In this document: piece after piece, positions 1 through 7,645 of the stretch
Position numbering within the stretch: position 1 is the stretch's first letter
Layout: every line of letters begins with the position of its first letter
Origin: an uncultured Collinsella sp.
GTDB taxonomy: Bacteria; Actinomycetota; Coriobacteriia; Coriobacteriales; Coriobacteriaceae
DNA: 17,142 nucleotides
Assembly: GCA_900552155.1 (NCBI GenBank)
Contig: URYU01000020.1
Coordinates: forward strand, 1-17,142
Direction: 5' to 3'
Translations under genes and position numbers: made by a program
The notes under the pieces: model-generated
What the model was told of the DNA's origin: nothing
Databases searched by the model: none
Seen by the model: the letters and a program-made list of their open reading frames with translations, nothing else

Positions 1-1039
1 ACTTTTCGGTGTTCGGGAAATTATCTGCGTTAGCCCAGACCTCATCGAGTGCATTCTGCACCTTGGTGTCGATGGTCGCATAGATGTTCAGACCGCCGGA
101 GTAAACCATGTTCTCCGCAACCAGACGGGAATATCCCTTTTCGGTCATCAGGTCGTTGATCACGTCCTTGATGACTTCATCGGTGAAGTAGCTGTAGGTG
201 GACTTGACGTCCTTCTGGTATTCCTCGTAGGGACGGTAGTTCAGCTGCTCGGAAACGGCCGCATTGTACTCGTCCTCGGTGATCATGTTCTGATCGAGCA
301 TCTGCGACAGAATGGTCTCCTGACGCGATTTTACCTTGTCGGAATGGTTGTATACGTCGTAGATGGACGGATTGTTTGTCTGTCCGGCCAGAACGGCGCA
401 TTCCGCCAGGTCGAGCTGCGAAACATCCTTGCCGAAGTAACGGTCTGCCGCGGTCTGCACGCCGTAGCTGTTGTAGCCGAGGTAGATGGTGTTGAGGTAC
501 ATCATGAGGATCTCGGCTTTGGAGTACATGTCCTCCATCTTGACGGCGATGTAGGCCTCGCGCACCTTACGCTCGTTGGTCGAGTCGAACTGCTCCTCCT
601 GCAGGATGGTGTTGCGCACCAGCTGCTGGGTGATAGTCGAGGCGCCTTCGTGCCCGCCGCCGAGGGTTGCCACCGCAGCACGCGCGATACCCCACAGGTC
701 GATACCGCCGTGCTCGTAGAAGCGCTCGTCCTCGACGTCACCGGTGCCCTGCAGCACGTAGGGGGAGACCTCGTCCTTGGTGATGGACTTGCGGTTTTGC
801 GTGTAGAAGCTCGCAATCTTGTTGCCGTTGCAGTCGACGATCTCGGCGGGCTCGCTCACCAGATACGCGTTGGCGTCGGTGTAGTCGGGCAGATCGGACA
901 GCCAGCGGTTGACGTTGCCGACCATGCCGATGCCAAATGCCACGCCCGCGATAAGCAAAAAGCCCAAAAACGAGAGCAGGATTATGGGCAGAGCGTGCGT
1001 CTTTGAACGGCTGCGTCCCTGTCGTTGGCGAGGACCCAT
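1..1039 (-). CDS. Class A penicillin-binding protein (glycosyltransferase 51 domain), partial
   Basis: A bifunctional peptidoglycan synthase that polymerises lipid II and crosslinks the strands at the outer face of the membrane. About 346 residues are present; the gene continues past the left edge, so most of the transpeptidase domain is missing. The ATG at 1039 is preceded by a good CTGGAGG ribosome site. The N-terminus is a short basic cytoplasmic tail (MGPRQRQGRSRSK) and one hydrophobic membrane anchor (about residues 15-37). The GT51 motifs follow in order: EDERFYEHGGID with the catalytic Glu, GASTITQQLVRN, the RKVREAYIAVKME block, and ILMMYLNTIYLG. The visible part ends in the linker after the GT domain (SGGLNIYATID). 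It is divergent from the U32 gene. Which PBP1 paralogue this is cannot be decided from the fragment. Confidence 0.95.
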   Translation of the reverse strand, partial: MGPRQRQGRSRSKTHALPIILLSFLGFLLIAGVAFGIGMVGNVNRWLSDLPDYTDANAYLVSEPAEIVDCNGNKIASFYTQNRKSITKDEVSPYVLQGTGDVEDERFYEHGGIDLWGIARAAVATLGGGHEGASTITQQLVRNTILQEEQFDSTNERKVREAYIAVKMEDMYSKAEILMMYLNTIYLGYNSYGVQTAADRYFGKDVSQLDLAECAVLAGQTNNPSIYDVYNHSDKVKSRQETILSQMLDQNMITEDEYNAAVSEQLNYRPYEEYQKDVKSTYSYFTDEVIKDVINDLMTEKGYSRLVAENMVYSGGLNIYATIDTKVQNALDEVWANADNFPNTEK

Positions 1040-1144
1040 ATATTGACCTCCAGGTATGTCGTGCCGGACGGCGGACGTGCCGTCGGGGCAGGATGGACAT
1101 AAGTTATTACACGATAAACCAAACGGGGCGCGCGAGGCCTCGTG

Positions 1145-1150
1145 TATGCT
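1145..1150 (+). promoter_or_regulatory. Candidate -10 box for the U32 gene
   Basis: TATGCT lies 52 bases before the start codon in the 162-base divergent gap. No good -35 is seen at the usual distance. The rest of the gap shows no further clear structure apart from the two ribosome sites. Confidence 0.25.
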
Positions 1151-1201
1151 GGAAGACGGCATTTTTCAGAGTGAATGCATACCTTGGTAAGGAGTTTTCC
1201 G

Positions 1202-3172
1202 ATGGCGATTCGGGCTATGGGGCCGAGCGGACAATACGAGACTGGATTGGATGCTGCCGGTGCGGCGCTGCCCGAGCTGCTGGCGCCGGCGGGCGGGCTC
1301 GACCAGATGCTTGCGGCCATCGCTGCGGGTGCCGATGCCATCTATGCGGGGTTGGGCGGCTTTAACGCCCGTGTGAGCGCCCATGGCTTTACGGATAACG
1401 AGTTTGCGCGCGGCTGCGCCGTGGCGCATGCCCATGGCGTGCGTGTGTACGTAACGCTCAACGTGTTCGTGTTTGACGATGAGTTGTCCGACGCGGTGGC
1501 GTTGGGAGCTCATGCACTGGAGCTGGGCGCCGATGCTTTGATTGTCGCCGATGCCGGGTTGGCCTGCGCGCTGCGCGCGGCGATTCCCGGGGTCGAGATT
1601 CACCTGTCCACGCAGGCGGGCGCTCATAGCGAGGGTGCCGTGCGGCTTGCCGCCGATGAGCTGGGGGTCGAGCGCGTGACGACGGCACGCGAGCTGACGG
1701 TCGACGAGATTGCGGCGCTATGTGCCACGGGCGTGCCCATCGAGGTATTCTGCCACGGTGCGATTTGTATCGGCTATTCGGGGGCGTGCGAGTTCTCGGC
1801 CCTGCGGCGTGGGCGCTCGGCGATGCGCGGCGACTGCACGCAGCCGTGCCGTCTGGCGTACGACCTGGTGGACGAGGCGGGACAGAGCGTTGTCGCCGTC
1901 GAGGGAGATCGCCTGCTGTGCCCGCGCGACTATCTGGGTATTGCGCATCTGCCCGAGCTTGTAGATACCGGCGTGGCGTCGCTCAAGATCGAGGGGCGCA
2001 TGAAGAACCCCGATTACGTATTCAACGTGGTGCGGGTGTGGCGCCGGGCGCTCGATATGCTGCGCGACGGCGCGTGGGACCCCGGTGCCGTGGAAGAGCT
2101 TGAACGCGAGCTGGGAAGGTCGTTTAACCGTGGGTTTACCGATGCGTACCTGCGAGGGCGTTCGGGTGCCGAACTGATGAGCTTTGAGCGCGCAATTAAC
2201 CAGGGCGTGCGCGTGGGGCGCTTGGTCGCGGTGGGCCACGAAGAGGTGACCGTTGAGCTCGATGCCGCCGTGGCGGCGGGTGACACGCTCGAGATTCGGT
2301 TCTATCCGGGTGCCGACGCGCGTCCCGATGTGCCCAAGCGCTGGCCGCAGGTGCCCTGCCCGGTGGATGCCGCAGCGGGGAAGCGCGTCGTCGTGCATTG
2401 CAAGCGTAAGGTGGACACGGGCTGCGAGGTGTACCTGATTCGCAGCGCCGGCGTGTTGGATCAGACGGCGGCGGTGTTGGAGCGCATGCGGGCCGAAGCG
2501 GATGCGGTCGTGCCTGCTGCTCGCGCCGTTGAAGTGCTGCCGTTTGAGGGCTCCGTTGTCGCTGGCGATGTGCCGGCGGCGGGACTGGCGGAGTCGGCGG
2601 AGCAGGGGGCTTTGGCTCGTATGTTCTTTGCCTGGGAGCTGATGGATGCCGACCCGTGTGACGAGCTCGACCTGTCCGATGCGACCGTGGTGCTCGATGA
2701 GGTCTGTCGCGGGGGCGACGTCGAGCGGACCCGCTCGCTGATGCAGCGTGCCGGGCGTGTGGTCTGCCGCAATTTGGGACAGGCTGCGATGGCGCGTGAG
2801 TTGGGCGTGGCGTTTGATGTGGCGGCGCCAGTGTTTTGCGCCAACCGGGCCACGCTTGTCTGGCTGCGTGGGCTTGGTGCGGGCCGTGTGTATGTGCCAG
2901 CCGAGTTGCTCGCCAACGACGCTGAGCGCGTTGCCGAGCTTGCCGCTTGCCCCGGTGTCTTGGGGCCTGTCGACGCCGGCCATCCCGAGCTCATGGCGTG
3001 TGAGCATTGCCTGCTCACCGCCGAGGGGCCTTGTGCCACACAGGCAACGGGCTCGGTCCATTGCCGTGACTGCTCGCGTCGTCGGCAGACGCGCTATTTG
3101 GTCGAGCGCGACGGTACGCGTCTGCCGGTCGCTGTCGACGCATGCGGCAGGACGAGGATTTTCCTGTCGTAG
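1202..3172 (+). CDS. U32-family protein, RlhA-like (23S rRNA C2501 hydroxylase type)
   Basis: 656 residues, close to the length of E. coli RlhA. Members of the U32 family are annotated as peptidases, but RlhA and TrhP are known as prephenate-dependent, iron-sulfur RNA hydroxylases. The N-terminal half is the U32 barrel: LLAPAGGLDQMLAAIAAGAD, the YVTLNVFVFDDEL strand, HLSTQAG, and the signature HGAICIGYSGAC. Cys189, Cys196, Cys212 and Cys216 (HGAIC, SGAC, GDCTQPC) are placed like the cluster ligands of the family. SLKIEGRMK follows. The C-terminal third has further conserved cysteines (ACEHC, GPC, CRDC) and ends in DACGRTRIFLS, as in the long form. The start at ATG 1202 is chosen over an ATG 27 bases upstream because AAGGAG lies seven bases before it. 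Function by family; substrate is inferred. Confidence 0.85.
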   Translation: MAIRAMGPSGQYETGLDAAGAALPELLAPAGGLDQMLAAIAAGADAIYAGLGGFNARVSAHGFTDNEFARGCAVAHAHGVRVYVTLNVFVFDDELSDAVALGAHALELGADALIVADAGLACALRAAIPGVEIHLSTQAGAHSEGAVRLAADELGVERVTTARELTVDEIAALCATGVPIEVFCHGAICIGYSGACEFSALRRGRSAMRGDCTQPCRLAYDLVDEAGQSVVAVEGDRLLCPRDYLGIAHLPELVDTGVASLKIEGRMKNPDYVFNVVRVWRRALDMLRDGAWDPGAVEELERELGRSFNRGFTDAYLRGRSGAELMSFERAINQGVRVGRLVAVGHEEVTVELDAAVAAGDTLEIRFYPGADARPDVPKRWPQVPCPVDAAAGKRVVVHCKRKVDTGCEVYLIRSAGVLDQTAAVLERMRAEADAVVPAARAVEVLPFEGSVVAGDVPAAGLAESAEQGALARMFFAWELMDADPCDELDLSDATVVLDEVCRGGDVERTRSLMQRAGRVVCRNLGQAAMARELGVAFDVAAPVFCANRATLVWLRGLGAGRVYVPAELLANDAERVAELAACPGVLGPVDAGHPELMACEHCLLTAEGPCATQATGSVHCRDCSRRRQTRYLVERDGTRLPVAVDACGRTRIFLS

Positions 3173-3191
3173 GTGTTCGGCCGCGCCGTTT

Positions 3192-3200
3192 TGTTATCAT
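3192..3200 (+). promoter_or_regulatory. Extended -10 promoter of tyrS
   Basis: TGTTATCAT fits an extended -10 (TG, one base, TATCAT). No convincing -35 is visible, as is common for extended -10 promoters. Transcription would start near 3207, giving a leader of about 60 bases. Confidence 0.5.
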
Positions 3201-3220
3201 ATGAGAGTTTATGGACTTCC

Positions 3221-3247
3221 AGCACCGCCGTATCCGGCGAGGGTGCT
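3221..3247 (+). promoter_or_regulatory. Leader hairpin upstream of tyrS
   Basis: AGCACC (3221-3226) pairs with GGTGCT (3242-3247), and GCCG (3227-3230) with CGGC (3235-3238) around a TATC loop. This leaves a three-base bulge (GAG) on the 3' side. It ends eight bases before the AAGGAGG ribosome site at 3255-3261. There is no T-tract, so it is not a terminator. It may tune translation or mRNA stability. Confidence 0.5.
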
Positions 3248-3268
3248 ATAGCAAAAGGAGGATACCCA

Positions 3269-4480
3269 ATGCTGTCTGTCGACGAGCAAATGCGTATCAT
3301 CACCTCGGGCGCCGCGCAGATCGTCCCCGAGGCCGACCTTCGCAAGAAGCTTGAGAAGGGCGAGCCCCTCAACATCAAGCTCGGCGTCGATCCCACCAGC
3401 CCCGACCTGCACTTGGGACATGCCGTGCCCCTGCGCAAGATGCGTCAGTTCCAGGACCTGGGCCACAACGTCACCCTTATCATCGGTAACGGCACCGCGC
3501 TGATCGGCGATCCTTCGGGCAAGAATTCCACCCGTCCGCAGCTTTCGCAGGAGCAGATCGAGGCCAACGCCGAGACCTACGTGAGCCAGGCCATGAAGAT
3601 CCTGGATCCCGAGAAGACCACCATCGTGCACAACGGCGACTGGATCCTTTCGATGGACCTGGCCGGCCTGCTGCAGGTGTGCTCCAAGTTCACCGTCGCC
3701 CGCATCCTTGAGCGCGATGACTTTACCAAGCGCTACCAGTCTCAGACGCCGATCGCCCTGCATGAGTTCCTGTATCCCGTGATGCAGGCCTTCGACTCCG
3801 TGCAGATCAAGGCCGACGTGGAGATGGGCGGCACCGATCAGCTCTTCAACCTGCTCGCCGGCCGTGAGCTCATGGAGAAGATGGGCATGGAGCCCCAGAT
3901 CGCGCTCACCATGCCGCTGCTCGAGGGCACCGATGGCGTGCGCAAGATGTCCAAGTCCTACGGCAACTACATCGGCCTGACCGACGCCCCCAAGGATATG
4001 TTCGGCAAGACCATGTCCATCCCCGCCGAGATGATCGGCAAGTACTATCGTCTGGCCAGCTCGCTCACCCCGGCCGAGGTCGACAAGATCGACGCTGCCC
4101 TGGCCGATGGTTCTGCCGACCCCTACGAGCTCAAGCGCGCTCTGGGCCGCGACCTGTGCGACACCTACCACGGCGCCGGTGCCGGCGACGAGGCTCAGGC
4201 CGAGTTCGACCGCGTGTTCAAGGAGGGCCAGCTCGCCGACTTCCCCGAGAAGCACGTTGAGCTGACTGTTAACGACGAGGGCCAGATCTACCTCGCCGGC
4301 CTGCTCAAGGACTTGGGTCTTTCGGCGAGCGCCGGCCAGGCTCGTCGCGATATCGACGGCGGCGGTGTCAAGATCAACGGCAAGGCCGTGGCTCCCAAGA
4401 GCTATAACATCGATCCCAGCGCCCTCAAGCTGGGCGACACCCTCTCCGTAGGCAAGCGCAAGGGCTTCAAGTTGGTCTAA
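3269..4480 (+). CDS. tyrS: Tyrosyl-tRNA synthetase
   Basis: Charges tRNA-Tyr with tyrosine in the cytoplasm. 403 residues, the normal length of a bacterial class Ic TyrRS. The HIGH motif is HLGH at 48-51 and the second signature is KMSKS at 226-230. KMSKS rather than KFGKT places it in the TyrZ-type clade rather than the E. coli TyrS-type clade. IGNGTALIGDPSG and the QALDSVQ-like stretch (MQAFDSVQIKADVEMGGTDQ) form the tyrosine site. A C-terminal S4 RNA-binding domain occupies about residues 335-400 (LSASAGQARRDIDGGGVKIN). The ATG at 3269 has a strong AAGGAGG seven bases upstream; an in-frame upstream extension to 3173 lacks any ribosome site. It has its own promoter and terminator and looks monocistronic. 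Codon use is strongly biased (no TTA, CTA or TCA codons), as in a highly expressed gene. Confidence 0.97.
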   Translation: MLSVDEQMRIITSGAAQIVPEADLRKKLEKGEPLNIKLGVDPTSPDLHLGHAVPLRKMRQFQDLGHNVTLIIGNGTALIGDPSGKNSTRPQLSQEQIEANAETYVSQAMKILDPEKTTIVHNGDWILSMDLAGLLQVCSKFTVARILERDDFTKRYQSQTPIALHEFLYPVMQAFDSVQIKADVEMGGTDQLFNLLAGRELMEKMGMEPQIALTMPLLEGTDGVRKMSKSYGNYIGLTDAPKDMFGKTMSIPAEMIGKYYRLASSLTPAEVDKIDAALADGSADPYELKRALGRDLCDTYHGAGAGDEAQAEFDRVFKEGQLADFPEKHVELTVNDEGQIYLAGLLKDLGLSASAGQARRDIDGGGVKINGKAVAPKSYNIDPSALKLGDTLSVGKRKGFKLV

Positions 4481-4507
4481 CGAGCGAGTTGACCTCACAA
4501 GTGCAAT

Positions 4508-4544
4508 AAGGCCGCAGCCGGGAATCCCGACTGCGGCCTTTTTT
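4508..4544 (+). terminator. Intrinsic terminator of tyrS
   Basis: AAGGCCGCAG (4508-4517) pairs perfectly with CTGCGGCCTT (4531-4540). An inner CGGG/CCCG helix follows after one mismatch. A run of six T (4539-4544) follows. Confidence 0.95.
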
Positions 4545-4559
4545 GGTTACGACGATCCC

Positions 4560-4585
4560 TTGGGGACGGAGGGGTCATTTGGCGG
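4560..4585 (+). repeat. Degenerate copy of the GGGGAC intergenic repeat
   Basis: The words TTGGGGACGG, GGGGTCAT and TTTGGCGG occur in the same order as GGGGACGTTC, GGGGCCACT and TTTGGCGG behind ade (6531-6575). The match is word-level only, so this is a weaker member of the family than the two copies around the first HAD gene. Confidence 0.35.
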
Positions 4586-4606
4586 TGCCGTTAAGCGGAA
4601 GGGGTG

Positions 4607-4635
4607 TTAGCGGGACTTTCTTTTGGGCATACAAT
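4607..4635 (+). promoter_or_regulatory. Candidate promoter of ade
   Basis: TACAAT (4630-4635) is a good -10. TTAGCG (4607-4612), 17 bases away, is a weak -35. The predicted transcript start near 4642 gives a leader of about 60 bases. Confidence 0.45.
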
Positions 4636-4647
4636 GGCTATTGGCTT

Positions 4648-4684
4648 GCTGCGGTGAAGGTCTGTCCGCTCCGCAGCTGTTTTT
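4648..4684 (+). terminator. Terminator-like hairpin in the ade leader (possible attenuator)
   Basis: GCTGCGG (4648-4654) pairs perfectly with CCGCAGC (4671-4677), followed by TGTTTTT. It lies between the candidate promoter and the AAAGGAG ribosome site (4693-4699). tyrS already ends in a stronger terminator 100 bases upstream, so this one is better placed to act on ade than on tyrS. Confidence 0.55.
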
Positions 4685-4704
4685 CTACGGTTAAAGGAGT
4701 ATGT

Positions 4705-6525
4705 ATGTCCGTTGAGGTCATGAGGACTGTGATCGAGGCCGCCGAGGGCCGCGTGCCCGTCGACACGCTGTTTACCAATGCGCAGATCGTCGACGTGTAT
4801 GGCCAGCGTGTGGCGCCCGGTAGCGTTGCCGTCAAGGACGGTGTGATCGTCGGCGTGCTCTACGATGGTCGCGACGATGCCGCTGGTACCTACGAGGCAA
4901 CTGAGGTCATCGACTGCCAGGGTCGCTATCTCGCTCCCGGTTTTATTGACGGGCATCTGCATATCGAGTCTTCGAACATCCGTCCCGCCGAGTATGCTCG
5001 CATGGCCGCGACGCGCGGTACTACCACCGCCATTGCCGACAGCCACGAGATTGCCAATGTTGCCGGTCTCGACGGCTTGCGCTTTATGATCGAGGATGGC
5101 CGCCGCGCACCCATCTCCATCAAGTACATGATGCCTTCGTGCGTGCCCGCGCTGCCCGACGAGCAGGCCGGTGCCGTTATTTCGGCTGCCGATATGCAGG
5201 CGTTTTTTGCCGAGCATCCAGGCGATGTCTTTGGACTGGGCGAAATGATGAACCTGCCGGGCGTCTTTATGGCCGACCCCGAGACCTGTGCTCGCATCGA
5301 TGCTGCCAACCAGACGCCGTCCAAGCAGGTCGACGGCCATGCGCCGCTCGTTGCCGGTAAGGACCTCAACGCCTATGCCGCAGCGGGCATTATCGCCGAC
5401 CACGAGTCGACGATTCCCGAGGAGGCGCTCGACAAGCTATCCCGCGGCATGTATGTGATGCTGCGCGAGGGTACGTGTAGCCACGACCTGGCCAACCTGT
5501 CGCCGATGCTGCTGGAGAACCCCGCCCGTGCCCGCCGCTGCTGCTTTGCGACCGACGACCGTGCTCCCTCCGACGCGCTTTCGACCGGTATGATCGACAA
5601 TGCCTGCCGCGTAGCGATTGAGGCCGGTATTGACCCCGTGGTTGCCATCTCTATGGCGTCCCTGTCCACAGCCGAGGCGTTTGGCCTGGACCACGGTTGC
5701 CGCGACCCGCACGAGCTGCGTGGTGCGATTGCCCCGGGCAAGCGTGCTGACCTGCTGGTGCGCAATGACTTGACGTTTGCCACGGCTCCGCATCGCGTAT
5801 ATGCCGCCGGTGCTCTGGTGGCGCAGGACGGCACCTTTGTGGGCGAGATTGCACCCGAGATGGCCGAGGTTGCGGCCCTTGCCGACGAGCTGCGCGCTTC
5901 CGTTAAGCTGCCGAAGCTATCGCTCGACGTGTTCGACTATGCCTTTAAGCCAGGTGAGGCCGTGATCGACGTGGTGCCGGGCAAGGCCATCACGGGTGTG
6001 GCTCGCCCCGAAAGCGCCGAGGGCCTGCGCCGCATTATGCTTATCGAGCGCCATGGCCGCGGCGTGTCGCTGCAGGCCGAGGGCACCGATGGCGATGGTC
6101 CCGCTGGCCTGGGCCTGGTCGGCAAGCATATCGGTCGCGGCTGGGTGCGTGGCTTCACCATCACCGGTGGTGCCATTGCCTCCACGATCGGCCACGACTC
6201 GCACAACGTGTGCGTGGTGGGCGACAACGCGGCCGATATGATGGCTGCCGTCGAGGCCGTGGGCCAGGGCGGCCACGTGCTGGTGCGCAACGGCAAGGTC
6301 GTGGCGCGTATTCCGCTGGCGCTCGGTGGCCTTATGAGCGAAGGCACGGCCGAGGACGTTGCTGCGCAGCACGACGACTTTATGGTCAAGGCGCGCGCCA
6401 TGGGTATTGAGCCGCCGCTCGACCCCATCATGGGCATCATCTTCCTGCCCCTGCCGGTCATCCCGACGCTCCGCATCCGCCCCGAGGGCATGTTCGACGT
6501 TACAACCTTCACCTATGCCGACTAG
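4705..6525 (+). CDS. ade: Adenine deaminase
   Basis: Hydrolyses adenine to hypoxanthine and ammonia in purine salvage. 606 residues, slightly longer than the roughly 580 of B. subtilis AdeC. It belongs to the amidohydrolase superfamily: the metal-binding HxH is His84 and His86 in GFIDGHLHIESS. FGLGEMMNLPGV, VDGHAP (His212), ADHEST (His233) and FATDDR (Asp284/Asp285) are the other active-site blocks of this family. The C-terminal part has the adenine-deaminase-specific domain (GRGWVRGFTITGGAIASTIGHDSHN). ATG 4705 is the start because AAAGGAG lies just upstream; ATG 4701 is out of frame. It is flanked by repeats on both sides and looks monocistronic. The TAG stop falls inside the left end of the downstream repeat. 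Confidence 0.95.
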   Translation: MSVEVMRTVIEAAEGRVPVDTLFTNAQIVDVYGQRVAPGSVAVKDGVIVGVLYDGRDDAAGTYEATEVIDCQGRYLAPGFIDGHLHIESSNIRPAEYARMAATRGTTTAIADSHEIANVAGLDGLRFMIEDGRRAPISIKYMMPSCVPALPDEQAGAVISAADMQAFFAEHPGDVFGLGEMMNLPGVFMADPETCARIDAANQTPSKQVDGHAPLVAGKDLNAYAAAGIIADHESTIPEEALDKLSRGMYVMLREGTCSHDLANLSPMLLENPARARRCCFATDDRAPSDALSTGMIDNACRVAIEAGIDPVVAISMASLSTAEAFGLDHGCRDPHELRGAIAPGKRADLLVRNDLTFATAPHRVYAAGALVAQDGTFVGEIAPEMAEVAALADELRASVKLPKLSLDVFDYAFKPGEAVIDVVPGKAITGVARPESAEGLRRIMLIERHGRGVSLQAEGTDGDGPAGLGLVGKHIGRGWVRGFTITGGAIASTIGHDSHNVCVVGDNAADMMAAVEAVGQGGHVLVRNGKVVARIPLALGGLMSEGTAEDVAAQHDDFMVKARAMGIEPPLDPIMGIIFLPLPVIPTLRIRPEGMFDVTTFTYAD

Positions 6526-6575
6526 TCATCGGGGACGTTCTTAAACGACTAATCGTCGGGGCCACTCTTTGGCGG
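6523..6575 (+). repeat. GGGGAC intergenic repeat, copy A
   Basis: From TAGTCATCGGGGAC through TTCTTAAACGACTAATCGTC to GGGG it matches, with only four or five differences over about 40 bases, the reverse complement of 7599-7638. It continues as GGGGCCACTCTTTGGCGG. The internal ACGACTAATCGT is a near-perfect palindrome. The remaining gap up to 6731 shows no gene; TATACG at 6693-6698 is a weak -10 candidate for the HAD gene. Confidence 0.75.
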
Positions 6576-6731
6576 GCTGCCTGACGTCGCGACCGTGGGG
6601 CCTCTGGCGCGCGTGAGCTATTTGCTAGGTCCTTGTAACGTTTGCGCCCGCGGAGTCTTATTTGAGTTCCCTTTGGGTACGGTGATTTTGGATATACGTC
6701 CGATTCCATCAAGCCCGAAGGGAGCTTTTCT

Positions 6732-7526
6732 ATGTTTAAACTGATTGCATCCGATATGGACGGCACACTGCTTGACGAAAACGGCCAGGTGCCTCCCGAG
6801 ACCTACGAACTGATTCTGGCGCTACACGAGCATGGCGTGCATTTCGCTGCATCGTCAGGTCGTCGCTACGATCGCCTGTGCGAGTTCTTTGCGCCCGTTC
6901 GCGACAAGATGGACTTTGTCGCCGCTAACGGCGCCCAAGTCTACGCCGACGGTAAGATGGTAGACCGTGAGGTGTATTCCCACCTGGCGATTCGAAGGCT
7001 CGCCCAGGCCGTCAGGACATTTCCCAATCTGCATCTTGCGCTCTTTGACCGAACCAAGTCCTTCCTGCTCGATGACGAGTGCAAGTTCGTGCGTGAGGTC
7101 GATAAGGACCTTCCCAATGCCGAGCGCATTTGGGAGCTGCCCGATCCCAGCGTAAATATCATCAAGGCGAGTATCTTTTGCGATGACTGTGCCGTTATGG
7201 ACAGTGCCTACGTACTGCAGCGCGAGCTTGGCCAGCTCTTTACCTTTGCGCCTTCTGGAAACGCATGGATCGATGCCATGCAGCCCGGTGTGTCGAAAGC
7301 CTCGGGAATCGAGCAGCTCATGGAGCACTATGGCGTCGAACGCGACGAGGTCATGGCGTTTGGCGACTCGATGAACGACTACGAGATCATTCGCTTTGTC
7401 GGCACGGGCTGCGCGATGGAAAACGCGCGTCCCGCGCTCAAGGCGGTGGCCGATCGCGTGGTGGGTTGTAATCGCGACCACGCCGTCCAGCAGGAGCTCC
7501 GTCGCGTGCTGGAGAGTCTCGCTTAA
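6732..7526 (+). CDS. Cof-type HAD-IIB family hydrolase (phosphatase)
   Basis: A probable sugar-phosphate or nucleotide phosphatase of the haloacid dehalogenase superfamily. 264 residues, the usual Cof length. Motif I is DMDGT with nucleophile Asp8 and acid/base Asp10. Motif II is SSGR at 41-44, motif III is Lys189 in VSKASGIEQL, and motif IV is GDSMND at 211-216. The stretch between motifs II and III is the C2-type cap. ATG 6732 follows AAGGGAG. The substrate cannot be predicted: Cof-type enzymes are broad. It faces a second HAD gene tail to tail, and inverted copies of one repeat lie on both sides. Confidence 0.9.
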   Translation: MFKLIASDMDGTLLDENGQVPPETYELILALHEHGVHFAASSGRRYDRLCEFFAPVRDKMDFVAANGAQVYADGKMVDREVYSHLAIRRLAQAVRTFPNLHLALFDRTKSFLLDDECKFVREVDKDLPNAERIWELPDPSVNIIKASIFCDDCAVMDSAYVLQRELGQLFTFAPSGNAWIDAMQPGVSKASGIEQLMEHYGVERDEVMAFGDSMNDYEIIRFVGTGCAMENARPALKAVADRVVGCNRDHAVQQELRRVLESLA

Positions 7527-7527
7527 T

Positions 7528-7638
7528 CCGGCAGATGGGGACGTTCCTTTTCTGCCGGCAGTGGGGGACAGTCCTTGCAGCTTTTTCGCGAAGACTGTCC
7601 CCAACGACTAGTCGTTTAAGAATGTCCCCAATGACTAC
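7528..7638. repeat. Composite GGGGAC repeat cluster with three palindromes, including inverted copy B
   Basis: Fills the 119-base gap between two convergent genes. First hairpin: CCGGCAGA (7528-7535) with TCTGCCGG (7551-7558), whose loop carries GGGGACGTTCC. Second: GGGGACAGTC (7564-7573) with GACTGTCCCC (7593-7602). Third: AACGACTAGTCGTT (7603-7616), a perfect 14-base palindrome. The tail TTTAAGAATGTCCCCAATGA is the inverted copy of the repeat at 6523-6562. No hairpin is followed by a T-tract in either direction, so a terminator role is not supported. Confidence 0.8.
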
Positions 7639-7645
7639 CCAACGA

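Noticed and set aside
1718..3061. A 447-codon frame antisense to the U32 gene
   Set aside because: Complementary register again; the U32 protein is full length with all family motifs.
3221..3268. T-box riboswitch before tyrS
   Set aside because: AGGGTG resembles part of the T-box sequence, but the leader is only about 60 bases and lacks the specifier stem and the conserved T-box.
3209..4498. A 429-codon open frame antisense to tyrS
   Set aside because: Same codon-register effect as in secA; no ribosome site and no recognisable domain.
4545..4647. Purine riboswitch before ade
   Set aside because: None of the conserved junction words of the purine aptamer is present, and the space between promoter and hairpin is too short.
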